From Sphingobium sp. JS3065 (lineage in GTDB: Bacteria; Pseudomonadota; Alphaproteobacteria; Sphingomonadales; Sphingomonadaceae): a DNA stretch of 64,000 bases. Below the pieces are notes generated by a model. The model was not told the origin of the DNA, did not search any database, and saw nothing but the letters and a program-made list of their open reading frames with translations. The position numbers and the translations under genes were made by a program. Of the stretch, positions 16,477 to 25,498 are shown piece after piece. Every line of letters starts with the position of its first letter. The stretch's first letter is position 1. The DNA is taken from NCBI RefSeq assembly GCF_026427355.1, contig NZ_CP102664.1:2294001-2358000 (forward strand). The letters are read 5' to 3'.

Positions 16477-17921
16477 TATTGCTCGAACTTGTCCGCGACA
16501 TAGCGGTCGAGCAGGCGCACGCCATAGCCGGTAGCCCCCTTGTCCCACGTCGCGCCGGGCTTGTCGGCCCAGACCATGCCCGCAATGTCGAGATGCGCCC
16601 ATTTGACGCCCTCGTCCACGAAGCGCTTGATGAACTGCGCCGCGGTGATCGACCCGCCATAGCGCGGCCCAATATTCTTCATGTCGGCGATCGGGCTGTC
16701 GATCAGCTTGTTATAGGCCTCGCCCAGCGGGAAGCGCCACAACTGGTCGCCCGCCGCCTTGCCCGCCGCGATCAGATCGTCGGCCAGGGCGTCGTCATTG
16801 GCGAAGATGCCCGCATATTCGTTGCCGAGCGAGATGATCATCGCGCCGGTCAGCGTGGCCAGGTCGATGATCACCTCCGGCGCATAGGTCTTCTGCGCCC
16901 AGGTGATGACGTCGCACAGCACCAGGCGGCCTTCGGCATCGGTGTTCAGCACTTCGATGGTCTGGCCCGACATGGAGGTGACGATGTCGCCGGGCCGCTG
17001 CGCATTGCCGTCGGGCATATTTTCGACCAGGCCGCAGATGCCGACGACGCGGACCTTCGCCTTGCGCCCTGCCAGCGCCTTGATCGCGCCCGCGACAGCG
17101 CCCGCGCCGCCCATGTCCCACTTCATGTCTTCCATGCCCGCGCCGGGCTTCAGAGAAATGCCGCCCGTGTCGAAGGTCACGCCCTTGCCGACGAAGACCA
17201 GCGGCTTTTCGGTCGCGCCGCCCGTGCCGTCCCATTCCATCGCGATCAACCGCGGCTCACGGACCGACCCCTGCGCCACGCCCAGCAGCGCGCCCATGCC
17301 CAGCTCCGTCATCGCCGCCTTGTCGAGCACGGTGATCTTGACCCCCAGCCCTTCCAGATGCCTGCAGCGCTCCACGAAGCTTTCGGGATAGAGGATGTTC
17401 GCAGGCTCCGACACCAGTTCGCGGGTGAAGGCCACGCCCGCCGCGACGGCCGCCTGCTTTTCCCATGCCGCACCGGCATCCGCCGAAACCAGCGTGATCC
17501 TGGCCAGCGTCGGCTTCGCCTTTTCTGCCTGCCGGGTGCGATAGGTGTCGATCCGCCAGCCGCGCAACGACGCGCCCAGCGCCAGCGCCGCCGCCTTCTC
17601 CCCGCTCGCGCCGCCGAAGAATTCGACCGCCGCATGGGTCGCGCCGCTGGTCGACAGCCGCGCCGTCAGCGCACTGCCCGCCCGCTCATGATCCGCGTCG
17701 CTGCCCGCGCCCGTGCCGACCAGCACCACGCGCAGCACCTTGCCATCCTCTTCCACGAAGCTCTCGAAGCTCGTCCCCGTTTCTCCCGCGAAGCGCGCGG
17801 CGGCGGCGCCCGCCGCCAGCACGGGCGCGGCGCTCAGCGGCAGGGCGTCGAAGCCGCCCTTCGGCACGGCGAAGACCAGCGTATCGGCTTCGGGACGGAC
17901 AGGGCTGAACGCGATTTCCAT
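16476..17921 (-). CDS. pepA: Leucyl aminopeptidase (M17 family)
   Basis: This 481-residue cytosolic metallo-aminopeptidase has an N-terminal macro-like domain (about 1-160) and a C-terminal M17 catalytic domain. The metal and catalytic motifs GKGVTFDTGGISLKP (Lys and Asp ligands) and NTDAEGRLVLCD are present, as is EYAGIFANDDALAD. ATG at 17921 has AAGGA 6 nt upstream; the open frame continues far upstream, but that sequence overlaps the divergent lptD gene and is not protein-like. It is followed by the overlapping holC. Confidence 0.96.
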   Translation of the reverse strand: MEIAFSPVRPEADTLVFAVPKGGFDALPLSAAPVLAAGAAAARFAGETGTSFESFVEEDGKVLRVVLVGTGAGSDADHERAGSALTARLSTSGATHAAVEFFGGASGEKAAALALGASLRGWRIDTYRTRQAEKAKPTLARITLVSADAGAAWEKQAAVAAGVAFTRELVSEPANILYPESFVERCRHLEGLGVKITVLDKAAMTELGMGALLGVAQGSVREPRLIAMEWDGTGGATEKPLVFVGKGVTFDTGGISLKPGAGMEDMKWDMGGAGAVAGAIKALAGRKAKVRVVGICGLVENMPDGNAQRPGDIVTSMSGQTIEVLNTDAEGRLVLCDVITWAQKTYAPEVIIDLATLTGAMIISLGNEYAGIFANDDALADDLIAAGKAAGDQLWRFPLGEAYNKLIDSPIADMKNIGPRYGGSITAAQFIKRFVDEGVKWAHLDIAGMVWADKPGATWDKGATGYGVRLLDRYVADKFEQ

Positions 17922-18095
17922 CAAGGATCCTTTTATTTCCTGCAAGGCTTCATGCCCTCCAGATAGTGCGGGTTCGACCGTCTGGCAAAGCCGTTCGACC
18001 GATTTTCGGGCAAAAGACTGGGCGTGAAAGATTGCGGCGCGCGCAAAGCAATGCGATAGGCGGGAAACAAAGCGCCCCCGAAGAGGCCCCACCCT

Positions 18096-20360
18096 TTGCA
18101 GATTTCCCGTTTCCCCTTGCGTTTCCAACAGGCCCTGGCCGCGAGCGTCGCCCTTTCGTGCCTGGGTTTCATCCCGCATGCCGCCGCGCAGCAGCTTCAG
18201 GATCCGCAGACGGCCGTCAGCGCGCCCGACGCCCCGGTGCCGGAAAATGACGACCAGATCGGCTTTGCCGCCGACGCGCTGCAATATGACAGCGACAGCG
18301 AGGTCGTGACCGCCAGCGGCAATGTGCAGTTGCTGCGGGAGGGTAACCGGCTGCGCGCCGACAAGGTCGTGTGGAACCGCACCACGGGGAAGGTGGAGGC
18401 GACCGGCAACGTCTCCGTCACGGACCCGGAAGGCAATATCGCCTATGGCGACCGGTTCGACGTCACCGACTCCCTCCAGGACGGGATGGTGCGGAACATG
18501 CTGCTGGTGCTGCAATCGGGCGGACGCCTGGCCGCCGCCAACGGCGAACGGGCGAAGGGCGTCTACACGCTGCGCAAGGCCGCCTATACCGGCTGCGCGG
18601 TGGAGGATCATGAGGGCTGCCCCAAGGAGCCGACCTGGCGGATCAAGGCGGTGAAGGTCGTCTACGATCCGGTGAAGGCCCGCGTCAAATATACCAATGC
18701 CAGCATCGAACTGTTCGGCCTGCCGCTGATCCCGATGCCCGGCTTTTCCCATCCGGTGGGCGACAATGGCGGCAGCGGCCTGCTGGTGCCGAACCTGCGT
18801 TACGACCGCACCAACGGGTTCGAGGTCGCGCTGCCCTATTATCTGAAGCTGGCGCCCAATCGCGACCTGACCATCACGCCGCACGTCTATACCGACACGC
18901 TGCCGATGCTGGAGACGAACTACCGGCATTTATGGGATCGCGGCGCCTATCAGATCACCGGCTACGCCACCTATGGCAGCCGCGTCGGCACCGGCAGCGC
19001 CGCGTCCACGACCCCGGCGGATTCGCAGAAGGATTTCCGCGGCTATCTGGACACCAGCGGCGCGCTGCAACTGACGCCGGAATGGAGCATCGGGGGATCG
19101 CTTCGCGCGGCGACCGACCGCACCTTCCTGCGCCGCTACGACATCAGCCGCGACGACCGCCTGCGCTCCACCCTCAATGCCCAGCGGATCGGCGAGAAAA
19201 GCTATTTCTCCATCGCGGGCTGGGCGGTGCAGACGCTGCGCACGGGCGATCCGCAGGGGCAGATGCCGATCGCCCTGCCCGTCGTCGATTACCGCCTGCG
19301 GATGAAGGATCCGCTGCTGGGCGGCGTGGCGCAGTTTCAGGCGAACAGCCTGGCCATCACCCGCACCCGTGGGGAGGATACGCAGCGCGCCTTCGCCGCC
19401 TTCGAATGGAATCTGCGCAAGCTGACGCCGATGGGTCAGGAAGTCGCCTTCACCACCTATTTGCGCGGCGACGTCTACCACAGCAGCGACAATCTGATGA
19501 ACAGCGTGGTCGGCTATGCGGGCGATCCGGGATGGAAGGCGCGGGGAATCGCGGCGGCGGCGATCGATGTCCGCTGGCCCTTCATGGGCGCGGCGTTCGG
19601 TGGCGTGCAGCGCATCGCCCCCCGCGTCCAGATCGTGGCCGCGCCGAAGATCGCCAACCTGTCCGTCCCCAATGAGGACGCCCGCGCCATCGACCTGGAG
19701 GACAGCAATCTCTTCGCGCTCAACCGCTTTTCCGGCTATGACCGGTTCGAGGATTCGACCCGCGTCACCTATGGTCTCGAATATGGCCTGTCGCTGCCCA
19801 ACTTCTCGCTGGAGAGCGTGGTCGGGCAAAGCTATCGCCTGAACAGTCGCGAAAGCATCCTCCCGGACGGCACCGGCCTGTCGGATCGTCTGTCCGACGT
19901 CGTCGGCCGCACCACCGTCCGCTACCGGGATTTCCTCAGCTTCACCCACCGCTTCCGGCTGGACAAGGATAATCTGGCGGTCCGCCGTAACGAAATCAAC
20001 GCCACCGTCGGCAGCCGCAAGACCTATGCGACGATCGGCTATCTGCGCCTGAACCGCGACGCGAACCTCAATCTGGAGGATTTGCAGGACCGTGAGGAAT
20101 TGCGGCTGGGCGGCCGCGTCCAGTTCGCGCGCTTCTGGTCCGTCTTCGGCTCGACCGTCATCGACCTGACCGACGCGAAGGAGGAACCGCTGTCCGACGC
20201 GGACGGTTACGAACCCGTCCGCCATCGCCTGGGGATAGCCTATGAGGATGATTGCCTGACGCTGGGCCTGACCTGGCGGCGCGACTATCAGGTGCTGGGC
20301 GACGCACGAAAGGGCAACAGCTTCCAGCTTCGGCTGGCTTTTCGCAATATTGGCATATAA
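18096..20360 (+). CDS. lptD: LPS-assembly outer-membrane protein LptD (TTG start)
   Basis: This 754-residue translocon inserts LPS into the outer leaflet. It has a signal peptide (about 1-31, ending PHAAAQ), an OstA/LptA-like periplasmic domain (about 53-170: ADALQYDSDSEVVTASGNVQLLREGNRLRADKVVWN) and a long beta-barrel with alternating strands. Cys in YTGCAVEDHEGCPKEP fits the disulfide-linked N-domain. TTG at 18096 has AAGAGG 8 nt upstream, and no in-frame ATG precedes the signal peptide. It heads the operon lptD-surA-pdxA-ksgA and is divergent from pepA. Confidence 0.95.
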   Translation: MQISRFPLRFQQALAASVALSCLGFIPHAAAQQLQDPQTAVSAPDAPVPENDDQIGFAADALQYDSDSEVVTASGNVQLLREGNRLRADKVVWNRTTGKVEATGNVSVTDPEGNIAYGDRFDVTDSLQDGMVRNMLLVLQSGGRLAAANGERAKGVYTLRKAAYTGCAVEDHEGCPKEPTWRIKAVKVVYDPVKARVKYTNASIELFGLPLIPMPGFSHPVGDNGGSGLLVPNLRYDRTNGFEVALPYYLKLAPNRDLTITPHVYTDTLPMLETNYRHLWDRGAYQITGYATYGSRVGTGSAASTTPADSQKDFRGYLDTSGALQLTPEWSIGGSLRAATDRTFLRRYDISRDDRLRSTLNAQRIGEKSYFSIAGWAVQTLRTGDPQGQMPIALPVVDYRLRMKDPLLGGVAQFQANSLAITRTRGEDTQRAFAAFEWNLRKLTPMGQEVAFTTYLRGDVYHSSDNLMNSVVGYAGDPGWKARGIAAAAIDVRWPFMGAAFGGVQRIAPRVQIVAAPKIANLSVPNEDARAIDLEDSNLFALNRFSGYDRFEDSTRVTYGLEYGLSLPNFSLESVVGQSYRLNSRESILPDGTGLSDRLSDVVGRTTVRYRDFLSFTHRFRLDKDNLAVRRNEINATVGSRKTYATIGYLRLNRDANLNLEDLQDREELRLGGRVQFARFWSVFGSTVIDLTDAKEEPLSDADGYEPVRHRLGIAYEDDCLTLGLTWRRDYQVLGDARKGNSFQLRLAFRNIGI

Positions 20361-20446
20361 GGATCAGCCTTCCCGCTTCCTGCTCAGGACCGGTTAAGGC
20401 GGATCGGCGCATATCGTGCCGAACCGATTGGAGAGTTTTGTCGACG

Positions 20447-21832
20447 ATGCAGCCTGTCGTTTCCCCGTTTTCCCGCATTGGCCGCCACGTCCGGTCGGGT
20501 TTTCGCACCATGCTCCTGTCCTCGGCCCTCCTGGCGACGGGCGTGAACGCCGTCGCTGCCCAGACGGTCGGCGACGATGATTCCGTGGGGGTCCAGCAGC
20601 TCAACCTGCCCAAGGATGTGACCATCTTCGGCAAGAGCGACCCCAATGTCCGCAAGGCGACCGCCATCGTCAACGGCCGCATCATCACCGGCACAGATGT
20701 CGACCAGCGCCTGGCCCTGATCATCACCGCCAATGGCGGCAAGGTGTCGGACGAGGAAAAGGAACGGCTTCGCGTCCAGGTGCTGCGCAACCTGATCGAC
20801 GAGACGCTTCAGATCCAGGAAGCCGCCGCCAACGACATCAATGTCGACAAGGCCGAGATCGAACAAAGCTATGAGCGGGTCGCGGCCAATTTCCGCCAGT
20901 CGCCTTCGCAATTCGATCAATATCTGCGCGCGCAGGGCAGCGCGTCCGCCAGCATCAAGCGCCAGATCGAGGGCGAACTGGCGTGGAGCCGCCTGCTCCG
21001 CCGCAACATCCAGCCCTTCGTCAACGTGTCGGAGGATGAGGTGAAGTCGGTGGTCGACCGCATGAACGCGGCGAAGGGCAGCGACGAATATCGCATCGGC
21101 GAAATCTACCTGTCGGCCACGCCGGAAAATCAGCAGCAGATCGTCGCCAACGCCCGCAACATCATCGACCAGATCAAGCAGGGCGGCAGCTTCGCCGCCT
21201 ATGCGCGGCAATTTTCCGAAGCCTCCACGGCGGCGGTCGGCGGCGACCTGGGCTGGGTCCGCCCCGCGCAGTTGCCCGACGAACTGGCGCAGGCCGCGGC
21301 GGAAATGCAGGTCGGCCAGCTCGCCGGGCCGATCGGCGTGCCCGGCGGCGTGTCCATCATCTATGTGATGGACAAGCGCAAGGTGCTGACCGCCGACCCG
21401 CGCGACGCGCTGCTCAGCCTCAAGCAGCTTTCGGTCAGCTTCCCCGCCGGCACGACCAAGGAACAGGCGAGCGCGAAGGCCGCCGCCTTCGCCGCGCAGA
21501 TCCGGACGATCAAGGGCTGCGGCCAGGCCAATGAACTGGGCGGCAAGATCGGCGCGGACGTGGTCGACAACGACAATGTGAAGCTGCGCGACCTGCCGCC
21601 GCAGTTGCAGGACATATTGCTCAACCTCCAGGTGGGTGAGGCGACGCCGCCCTTCGGATCGATCAACGACGGCGTGCGCGTGCTGGTCGTCTGCGGCCGC
21701 GACGAAGCCTCTTCCGCCGCCGCGCCCAACGCCGACCAGATCATGGCGCAGCTTGAGGAAGAACGGGTCAACAAGCGCGCCCGCATCTATCTGCGCGACC
21801 TTCGCCGCGATGCCGTTATCGACTATAACTGA
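20447..21832 (+). CDS. surA: Periplasmic peptidyl-prolyl isomerase/chaperone SurA
   Basis: This 461-residue chaperone for outer-membrane proteins has a signal peptide cleaved near AVAAQ, a SurA N-terminal domain (KATAIVNGRIITGTDVDQRLALI...), a parvulin/PPIC domain (YRIGEIYLSATPE...GGSFAAYARQFSEASTAAVGGDLGWVRPAQLP) and a second degenerate PPIase-like part. GGAG lies about 12 nt upstream of the ATG. It sits 86 bp after lptD, whose product is a known SurA client in Proteobacteria. Confidence 0.95.
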   Translation: MQPVVSPFSRIGRHVRSGFRTMLLSSALLATGVNAVAAQTVGDDDSVGVQQLNLPKDVTIFGKSDPNVRKATAIVNGRIITGTDVDQRLALIITANGGKVSDEEKERLRVQVLRNLIDETLQIQEAAANDINVDKAEIEQSYERVAANFRQSPSQFDQYLRAQGSASASIKRQIEGELAWSRLLRRNIQPFVNVSEDEVKSVVDRMNAAKGSDEYRIGEIYLSATPENQQQIVANARNIIDQIKQGGSFAAYARQFSEASTAAVGGDLGWVRPAQLPDELAQAAAEMQVGQLAGPIGVPGGVSIIYVMDKRKVLTADPRDALLSLKQLSVSFPAGTTKEQASAKAAAFAAQIRTIKGCGQANELGGKIGADVVDNDNVKLRDLPPQLQDILLNLQVGEATPPFGSINDGVRVLVVCGRDEASSAAAPNADQIMAQLEEERVNKRARIYLRDLRRDAVIDYN

Positions 21833-22847
21833 TCCGGCGGACCCTCTCGCGATGGGGCCGTCCTTCGCCGTGTCGCTCGGCGATCCGGCGGGCATCGGGC
21901 CGGAAATCGTCGCCAAAAGCTGGGTCATGCGGGAAGCGCTGGGCCTGCCGCCCTTCTTCGCGGTGGGCGATGCCGCATCACTGCGCGCCGTCTGGCCCGG
22001 CCCGGTCCAGACGGTCGGCACGCCGGAGGATGCAGCGGCTGTGTTCGACAGCGCCCTTCCCTGCCTGCAAGTCGCCGACGCCGGAGAGATCACCCCCGGC
22101 ACGCCCAGCGTCGACGGGGCGCGCACGGCTTTTCAGGCGCTGGAGGTCGCGGTCGGCCTCGCCCGCAGCGGATCGGCGGCGGGGATCGTCACGGCGCCCG
22201 TCGGCAAGGAACAGCTTTACGGCGTCGGCTTCACCCATCCGGGCCAGACGGAATTCATCGCCGAACGGTGCGGCGTGTCGCCGCATAATGCGGTGATGAT
22301 GCTGGCGGGGCCGTCGCTGAAGGTCGTGCCGATCACCATCCATATCCCCCTTTCCGCCGTGCCGTCCGCGCTGACCATCGACCTGATCCGCGCCCGCGCC
22401 ATCACCACCGCCAAGGGGCTTCAGCGCAATTTCGGCATCGGGCGTCCCCGGCTGGTGGTCGCGGGTCTCAACCCCCATGCGGGCGAAGGCGGCGCGCTGG
22501 GCCGGGAGGAGATCGACATCATCCGCCCCGCCGTGGAATCGCTCCAGGCGGAGGGCTACGACATTACAGGCCCCCTCGCCGCCGACACGCTGTTCCACAG
22601 CCGCGCCCGCGAAACCTACGACGCGGCGCTGTGCATGTATCACGACCAGGCGCTGATCCCGATCAAGACGCTGAATTTCGATGAGGGCGTCAACATCACC
22701 CTGGGCCTGCCCATCGTGCGCACCTCGCCCGACCATGGCACGGCGTTCGGTATCGCAGGCAGGGACAGCGCCAATCCCGGCGCGATGATGGCGGCGATCA
22801 AGATGGCCGCCGAAGCCGCCCGCGCCCGCCTGACCCATGGTTGTTGA
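21810..22847 (+). CDS. pdxA: 4-hydroxythreonine-4-phosphate dehydrogenase
   Basis: This is the NAD-dependent pyridoxal-5-phosphate synthesis enzyme, about 345 residues. The conserved [15 protein letters not shown] start, [10 protein letters not shown] with a metal-binding His, [14 protein letters not shown], and [11 protein letters not shown] with another His ligand are all visible. The start at 21810 overlaps the surA stop by 23 bp; an alternative Met at 21852 ([11 protein letters not shown]) would avoid the overlap. Weak ribosome-binding sites at both suggest translational coupling to surA. ksgA follows after 5 bp. Confidence 0.94.
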   Translation: MPLSTITDPADPLAMGPSFAVSLGDPAGIGPEIVAKSWVMREALGLPPFFAVGDAASLRAVWPGPVQTVGTPEDAAAVFDSALPCLQVADAGEITPGTPSVDGARTAFQALEVAVGLARSGSAAGIVTAPVGKEQLYGVGFTHPGQTEFIAERCGVSPHNAVMMLAGPSLKVVPITIHIPLSAVPSALTIDLIRARAITTAKGLQRNFGIGRPRLVVAGLNPHAGEGGALGREEIDIIRPAVESLQAEGYDITGPLAADTLFHSRARETYDAALCMYHDQALIPIKTLNFDEGVNITLGLPIVRTSPDHGTAFGIAGRDSANPGAMMAAIKMAAEAARARLTHGC

Positions 22848-22852
22848 GGCCC

Positions 22853-23710
22853 ATGGCTGCTGAAACCGGTCCGGCGCTTACCCCGCCCAGGCTCCCCCCG
22901 CTACGCGACGTCATCGCCACCCATGGATTGCAGGCAAGCAAGGCGCTCGGCCAGAATTTCCTGCTGGACGAACAATTGCTGGACCGCATCGCCGCCATTC
23001 CCGGCCCGCTCAACGACCAGCCCGCCTTCGAGGTCGGCCCCGGCCCCGGCGGCCTGACCCGCGCCATCCTGCGCGCAGGCGCGAAGCTGGTGGCGGTCGA
23101 ACGCGACCGGCGCTGCCTCCCCGCCCTGGCCGAACTGGACACCGCCTTCCCCGGCCAGCTCCGCGTCATTTCCGGCGACGCGATGGAGGTCGACGCCCGC
23201 GCCGAAGCGGGCGATGGCGCGCATATCATCGCCAACCTGCCCTATAATGTCGGCACCGCGCTGCTGATCGGCTGGCTTTCCACGAACTGGACGCCCCTCC
23301 CCTGGTGGTCGAGCCTGACCCTGATGTTCCAGATGGAGGTGGCGGAGCGCATCGTCGCCAGGCCCGGCGGCGACCATTATGGCCGCCTCGCCATATTGTC
23401 CCAATGGCGCAGCGACGCCCGCATCGCGATGAAGGTCCACCGCAGCGCCTTCACCCCCCCGCCCAAGGTCATGTCGGCGGTCGTCCACATCACCCCCAAG
23501 CCCGCGCCGGAGGGTGTGCAGTTGAAGCATCTCGAACGCCTGACCGCCGCCGCCTTCGGCCAGCGCCGCAAGATGCTGCGCCAGAGCCTGAAGGGGCTGC
23601 CCGGCGCGCTGGAGGCGCTGGAAGCGGTGGGCATCGACCCCCAACGCCGGGCCGAAACCGTGAGCGTCGAGGAATTCGTGGCGGTGGCGCGGGTGATGGG
23701 GCGGGTTTAG
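22853..23710 (+). CDS. ksgA: 16S rRNA (adenine1518-N6/1519-N6) dimethyltransferase
   Basis: This 285-residue SAM-dependent methyltransferase of late 30S assembly has [23 protein letters not shown] (substrate-binding start), [14 protein letters not shown] (SAM motif I), [11 protein letters not shown] (motif II), the catalytic [11 protein letters not shown] (NLPY) and a C-terminal [12 protein letters not shown] segment. It starts 5 bp after pdxA, with TGAGG just before ATG 22853. Last gene of the lptD operon. Confidence 0.96.
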   Translation: MAAETGPALTPPRLPPLRDVIATHGLQASKALGQNFLLDEQLLDRIAAIPGPLNDQPAFEVGPGPGGLTRAILRAGAKLVAVERDRRCLPALAELDTAFPGQLRVISGDAMEVDARAEAGDGAHIIANLPYNVGTALLIGWLSTNWTPLPWWSSLTLMFQMEVAERIVARPGGDHYGRLAILSQWRSDARIAMKVHRSAFTPPPKVMSAVVHITPKPAPEGVQLKHLERLTAAAFGQRRKMLRQSLKGLPGALEALEAVGIDPQRRAETVSVEEFVAVARVMGRV

Positions 23711-23756
23711 GCGGCTAAGTCCGGCTTGAGTCAAGGCAGGCGGTTCGCTTCCACTT

Positions 23757-23929
23757 CCGTTCGCCCTGAGTAGGGCCTGAGCGAAGTCGAAGCCTGTCCT
23801 GAGCGCCTGCCTTGGCAGGCAGTCGAAGGGGCCCGTATCGAAGGGCCTCTGTCCATGTCCTTGGTACGCCATTTCGACAAGCCTGACCTGAGCCTGTCGA
23901 AGGGCTTAATGGCTACTCAGGACGAACGG
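23757..23929. repeat. Imperfect inverted-repeat element after ksgA
   Basis: CCGTTCGCCCTGAGTAG at the left is matched by CTACTCAGGACGAACGG at the right (one mismatch), with several GAAGTCGAA/CTTCGAC hairpin units between, e.g. GCGCCTGCCTTGGCAGGC. This is the classic TTCGACAAGCTCAGG-type palindromic repeat of sphingomonads and is noncoding. Confidence 0.8.
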
Positions 23930-23998
23930 TGAAAAGGGGTGGATTGCGGACTGTCTGGTTTATCATGTTATTAACGCAAAGCGGTTAGCTCTCAAAGC

Positions 23999-24253
23999 AT
24001 GACGGAAGGTGAGCAGATAGGTCGAAACATCGCACGTTGGTTTCACGCTAACCCCCTGCGCGCCAAGGTGGTTGCCTGGCTTATAGTAACAGCGGTTGTT
24101 TTCGGCTGCATTTTCATGACGATCGATATCGTGCGCCACGGCAAATGGTTTAAGGCACTGTTCATTTTCAGCATCTCCGCCTTTTTCGTGTTGAAGGTGC
24201 TTAGAGCGAGAGGCGCACAACAAAGTCGTTCCGCAAAATCTGCGAATAAATAG
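23999..24253 (+). CDS. Small two-helix membrane protein, unknown
   Basis: This 84-residue protein has a polar amphipathic start (MTEGEQIGRNIARWFHANP), two hydrophobic helices (AKVVAWLIVTAVVFGCIFMTIDIV and KALFIFSISAFFVLKVL) and a basic, Ser/Lys-rich tail. It reads like a real protein, but the ribosome-binding site is weak and no family is recognised. It stands alone between a repeat element and a minus-strand small gene. Confidence 0.6.
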   Translation: MTEGEQIGRNIARWFHANPLRAKVVAWLIVTAVVFGCIFMTIDIVRHGKWFKALFIFSISAFFVLKVLRARGAQQSRSAKSANK

Positions 24254-24284
24254 TTGCCAACGTCTGTAGATGGTCGATCTTGGC

Positions 24285-24497
24285 CTATAGTGACGGAGGC
24301 TTTGCTGAGCCGTCAGGGTTGCGAAGCCCAGAAGCGACCTCAGCAGATACCTTTTCCGCAGAGGCTGGCCATCCATCCGCCTCTAATTCGCCCACACATC
24401 CCCAACAATCACCGCCGCAGTTCGTGGAAAGGGGATCGGCATCTATGCCTAGAATGCGACCGCATGTATTGCATCTAGGCTCAACGGGCTGTTCCAT
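24285..24497 (-). CDS. Small cysteine-cluster (zinc-ribbon-like) protein
   Basis: This 70-residue protein (Met at 24497; 24512 possible) contains CNTCGRILGIDADPLSTNCGG then DCWGCVGELEA, giving CxxC...C...CxxC spacing that could bind one zinc ion. The block looks conserved in style (Cys, Gly and Asp-rich loop), while the tail is variable. No partner gene is obvious; it lies between a membrane protein and an intergenic repeat. Function unknown. Confidence 0.6.
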   Translation of the reverse strand: MEQPVEPRCNTCGRILGIDADPLSTNCGGDCWGCVGELEADGWPASAEKVSAEVASGLRNPDGSAKPPSL

Positions 24498-24667
24498 CGA
24501 GCGTGTTTGCAACTTTGCCAGAACGTCTGCAATCGAGATCAGTGGGAGGCCATGCGAACGTCGAAAAATGGTCGTTTTCAGACACTCTCATCCCCATCAT
24601 CCCGGCCTTCAAATCAACAAAGCGGACCGAATACGCCTCTCCCAGCCCATTTCAGGAGCATGCGCGG

Positions 24668-24839
24668 CCGAATGACCACAGGCTCCCGAAAAACGTCCTA
24701 TTTCTCAAGCCAACCGCGATTCAGCCTGTCCTACTTCACCCCGGCCAGTCTATCCCGCCCCTCTCTTTGAAACGTCCGATCCATCACATCTCCGCGCACG
24801 GGCGCGCAGGCATGCGCGCGCATACACTGTGAACTTCGA
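24668..24839 (+). repeat. Two-copy structured intergenic element, copy A (about 172 bp)
   Basis: The element runs from CCGAATGACCACAG to ACACTGTGAACTTCGA. It aligns along its length with 56735-56909; the last 33 bp (24807-24839) differ at one position. Shared blocks include AGCCTGTCCTA-TTC, CTATCCC and CTCTTTGAAACGTCC. GCGCGC-AGGCAT-GCGCGC forms a hairpin of alternating purine/pyrimidine. It is downstream of the TPR gene on the opposite strand and noncoding. Confidence 0.8.
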
Positions 24840-24875
24840 CGCAAAATGGCCGGAATCAGCCCGAAAGACCGGGGA

Positions 24876-25394
24876 TCAGGGCGTCTCGGTTTCGGCTGCC
24901 TTGGGTGCGGGCACCTTGTCCTTGGCGCTGAGCACGGTCGCGGGCGGGCCTTTCTCTATCGCCGCCGCCAACTGGCCGACAGCGGCGCAGTTCGCCTTGC
25001 ACAGCCCCTGCGCCTGGGCGAGATTTTCCTTGGCCTTGGCGATGGCGCCCTTTTCGACCATCGCCTCTCCCTGACCCACCAGGGCTGCGACGTCATTGGG
25101 TTCCAGCAACAGCGCCTCGCGATACAGCCGGATCGCCTTGCCCTGCAAACCCTGCGCCCGCGCCACCTGCGCCAGTTCGATATAGGCGGTGCGGTTGCGC
25201 GGATCGACCGTCAGCGCGCTTTCCAGCGCGTCGGTCGCGCCCTGATAATTGCCCGCCTTGCGCGCTGCCTCGCCCGCCTTCTGCCATTCGACGGACAGCG
25301 GCGAAATCTGCGAATCCGGCCGCTGCGACAGGCCCGCGCTGGAAACGGTGGTCAACAGCACAGCCAAGGCGATCGAAGCAGGGGTAAAACGCAT
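24876..25394 (-). CDS. Secreted/periplasmic TPR-repeat protein
   Basis: This 172-residue protein has a signal peptide ([21 protein letters not shown]) and tetratricopeptide repeats: [29 protein letters not shown], then [30 protein letters not shown], then a third ending [11 protein letters not shown]. Two Cys in GLCKANC may pair. ATG at 25394 has GGAG 7 nt upstream; a longer frame from 25502 is not supported. It lies downstream of rsmB in the same direction. Role unknown, probably a protein-interaction module in the envelope. Confidence 0.85.
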   Translation of the reverse strand: MRFTPASIALAVLLTTVSSAGLSQRPDSQISPLSVEWQKAGEAARKAGNYQGATDALESALTVDPRNRTAYIELAQVARAQGLQGKAIRLYREALLLEPNDVAALVGQGEAMVEKGAIAKAKENLAQAQGLCKANCAAVGQLAAAIEKGPPATVLSAKDKVPAPKAAETETP

Positions 25395-25498
25395 GCACAA
25401 CTCCAGCCATGTTTCAGGCATTGATTCCGGGCCAGTTTCCGGTCCGGATTCCGGTGGGCAAGTCTCGCGATTTTGCGCCCGCTTGTCCATCGACTCTT

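Noticed and set aside
23757..23929. CRISPR-like array
   Set aside because: The repeats are inverted, of unequal spacing and not direct repeats with unique spacers; no cas genes are present.
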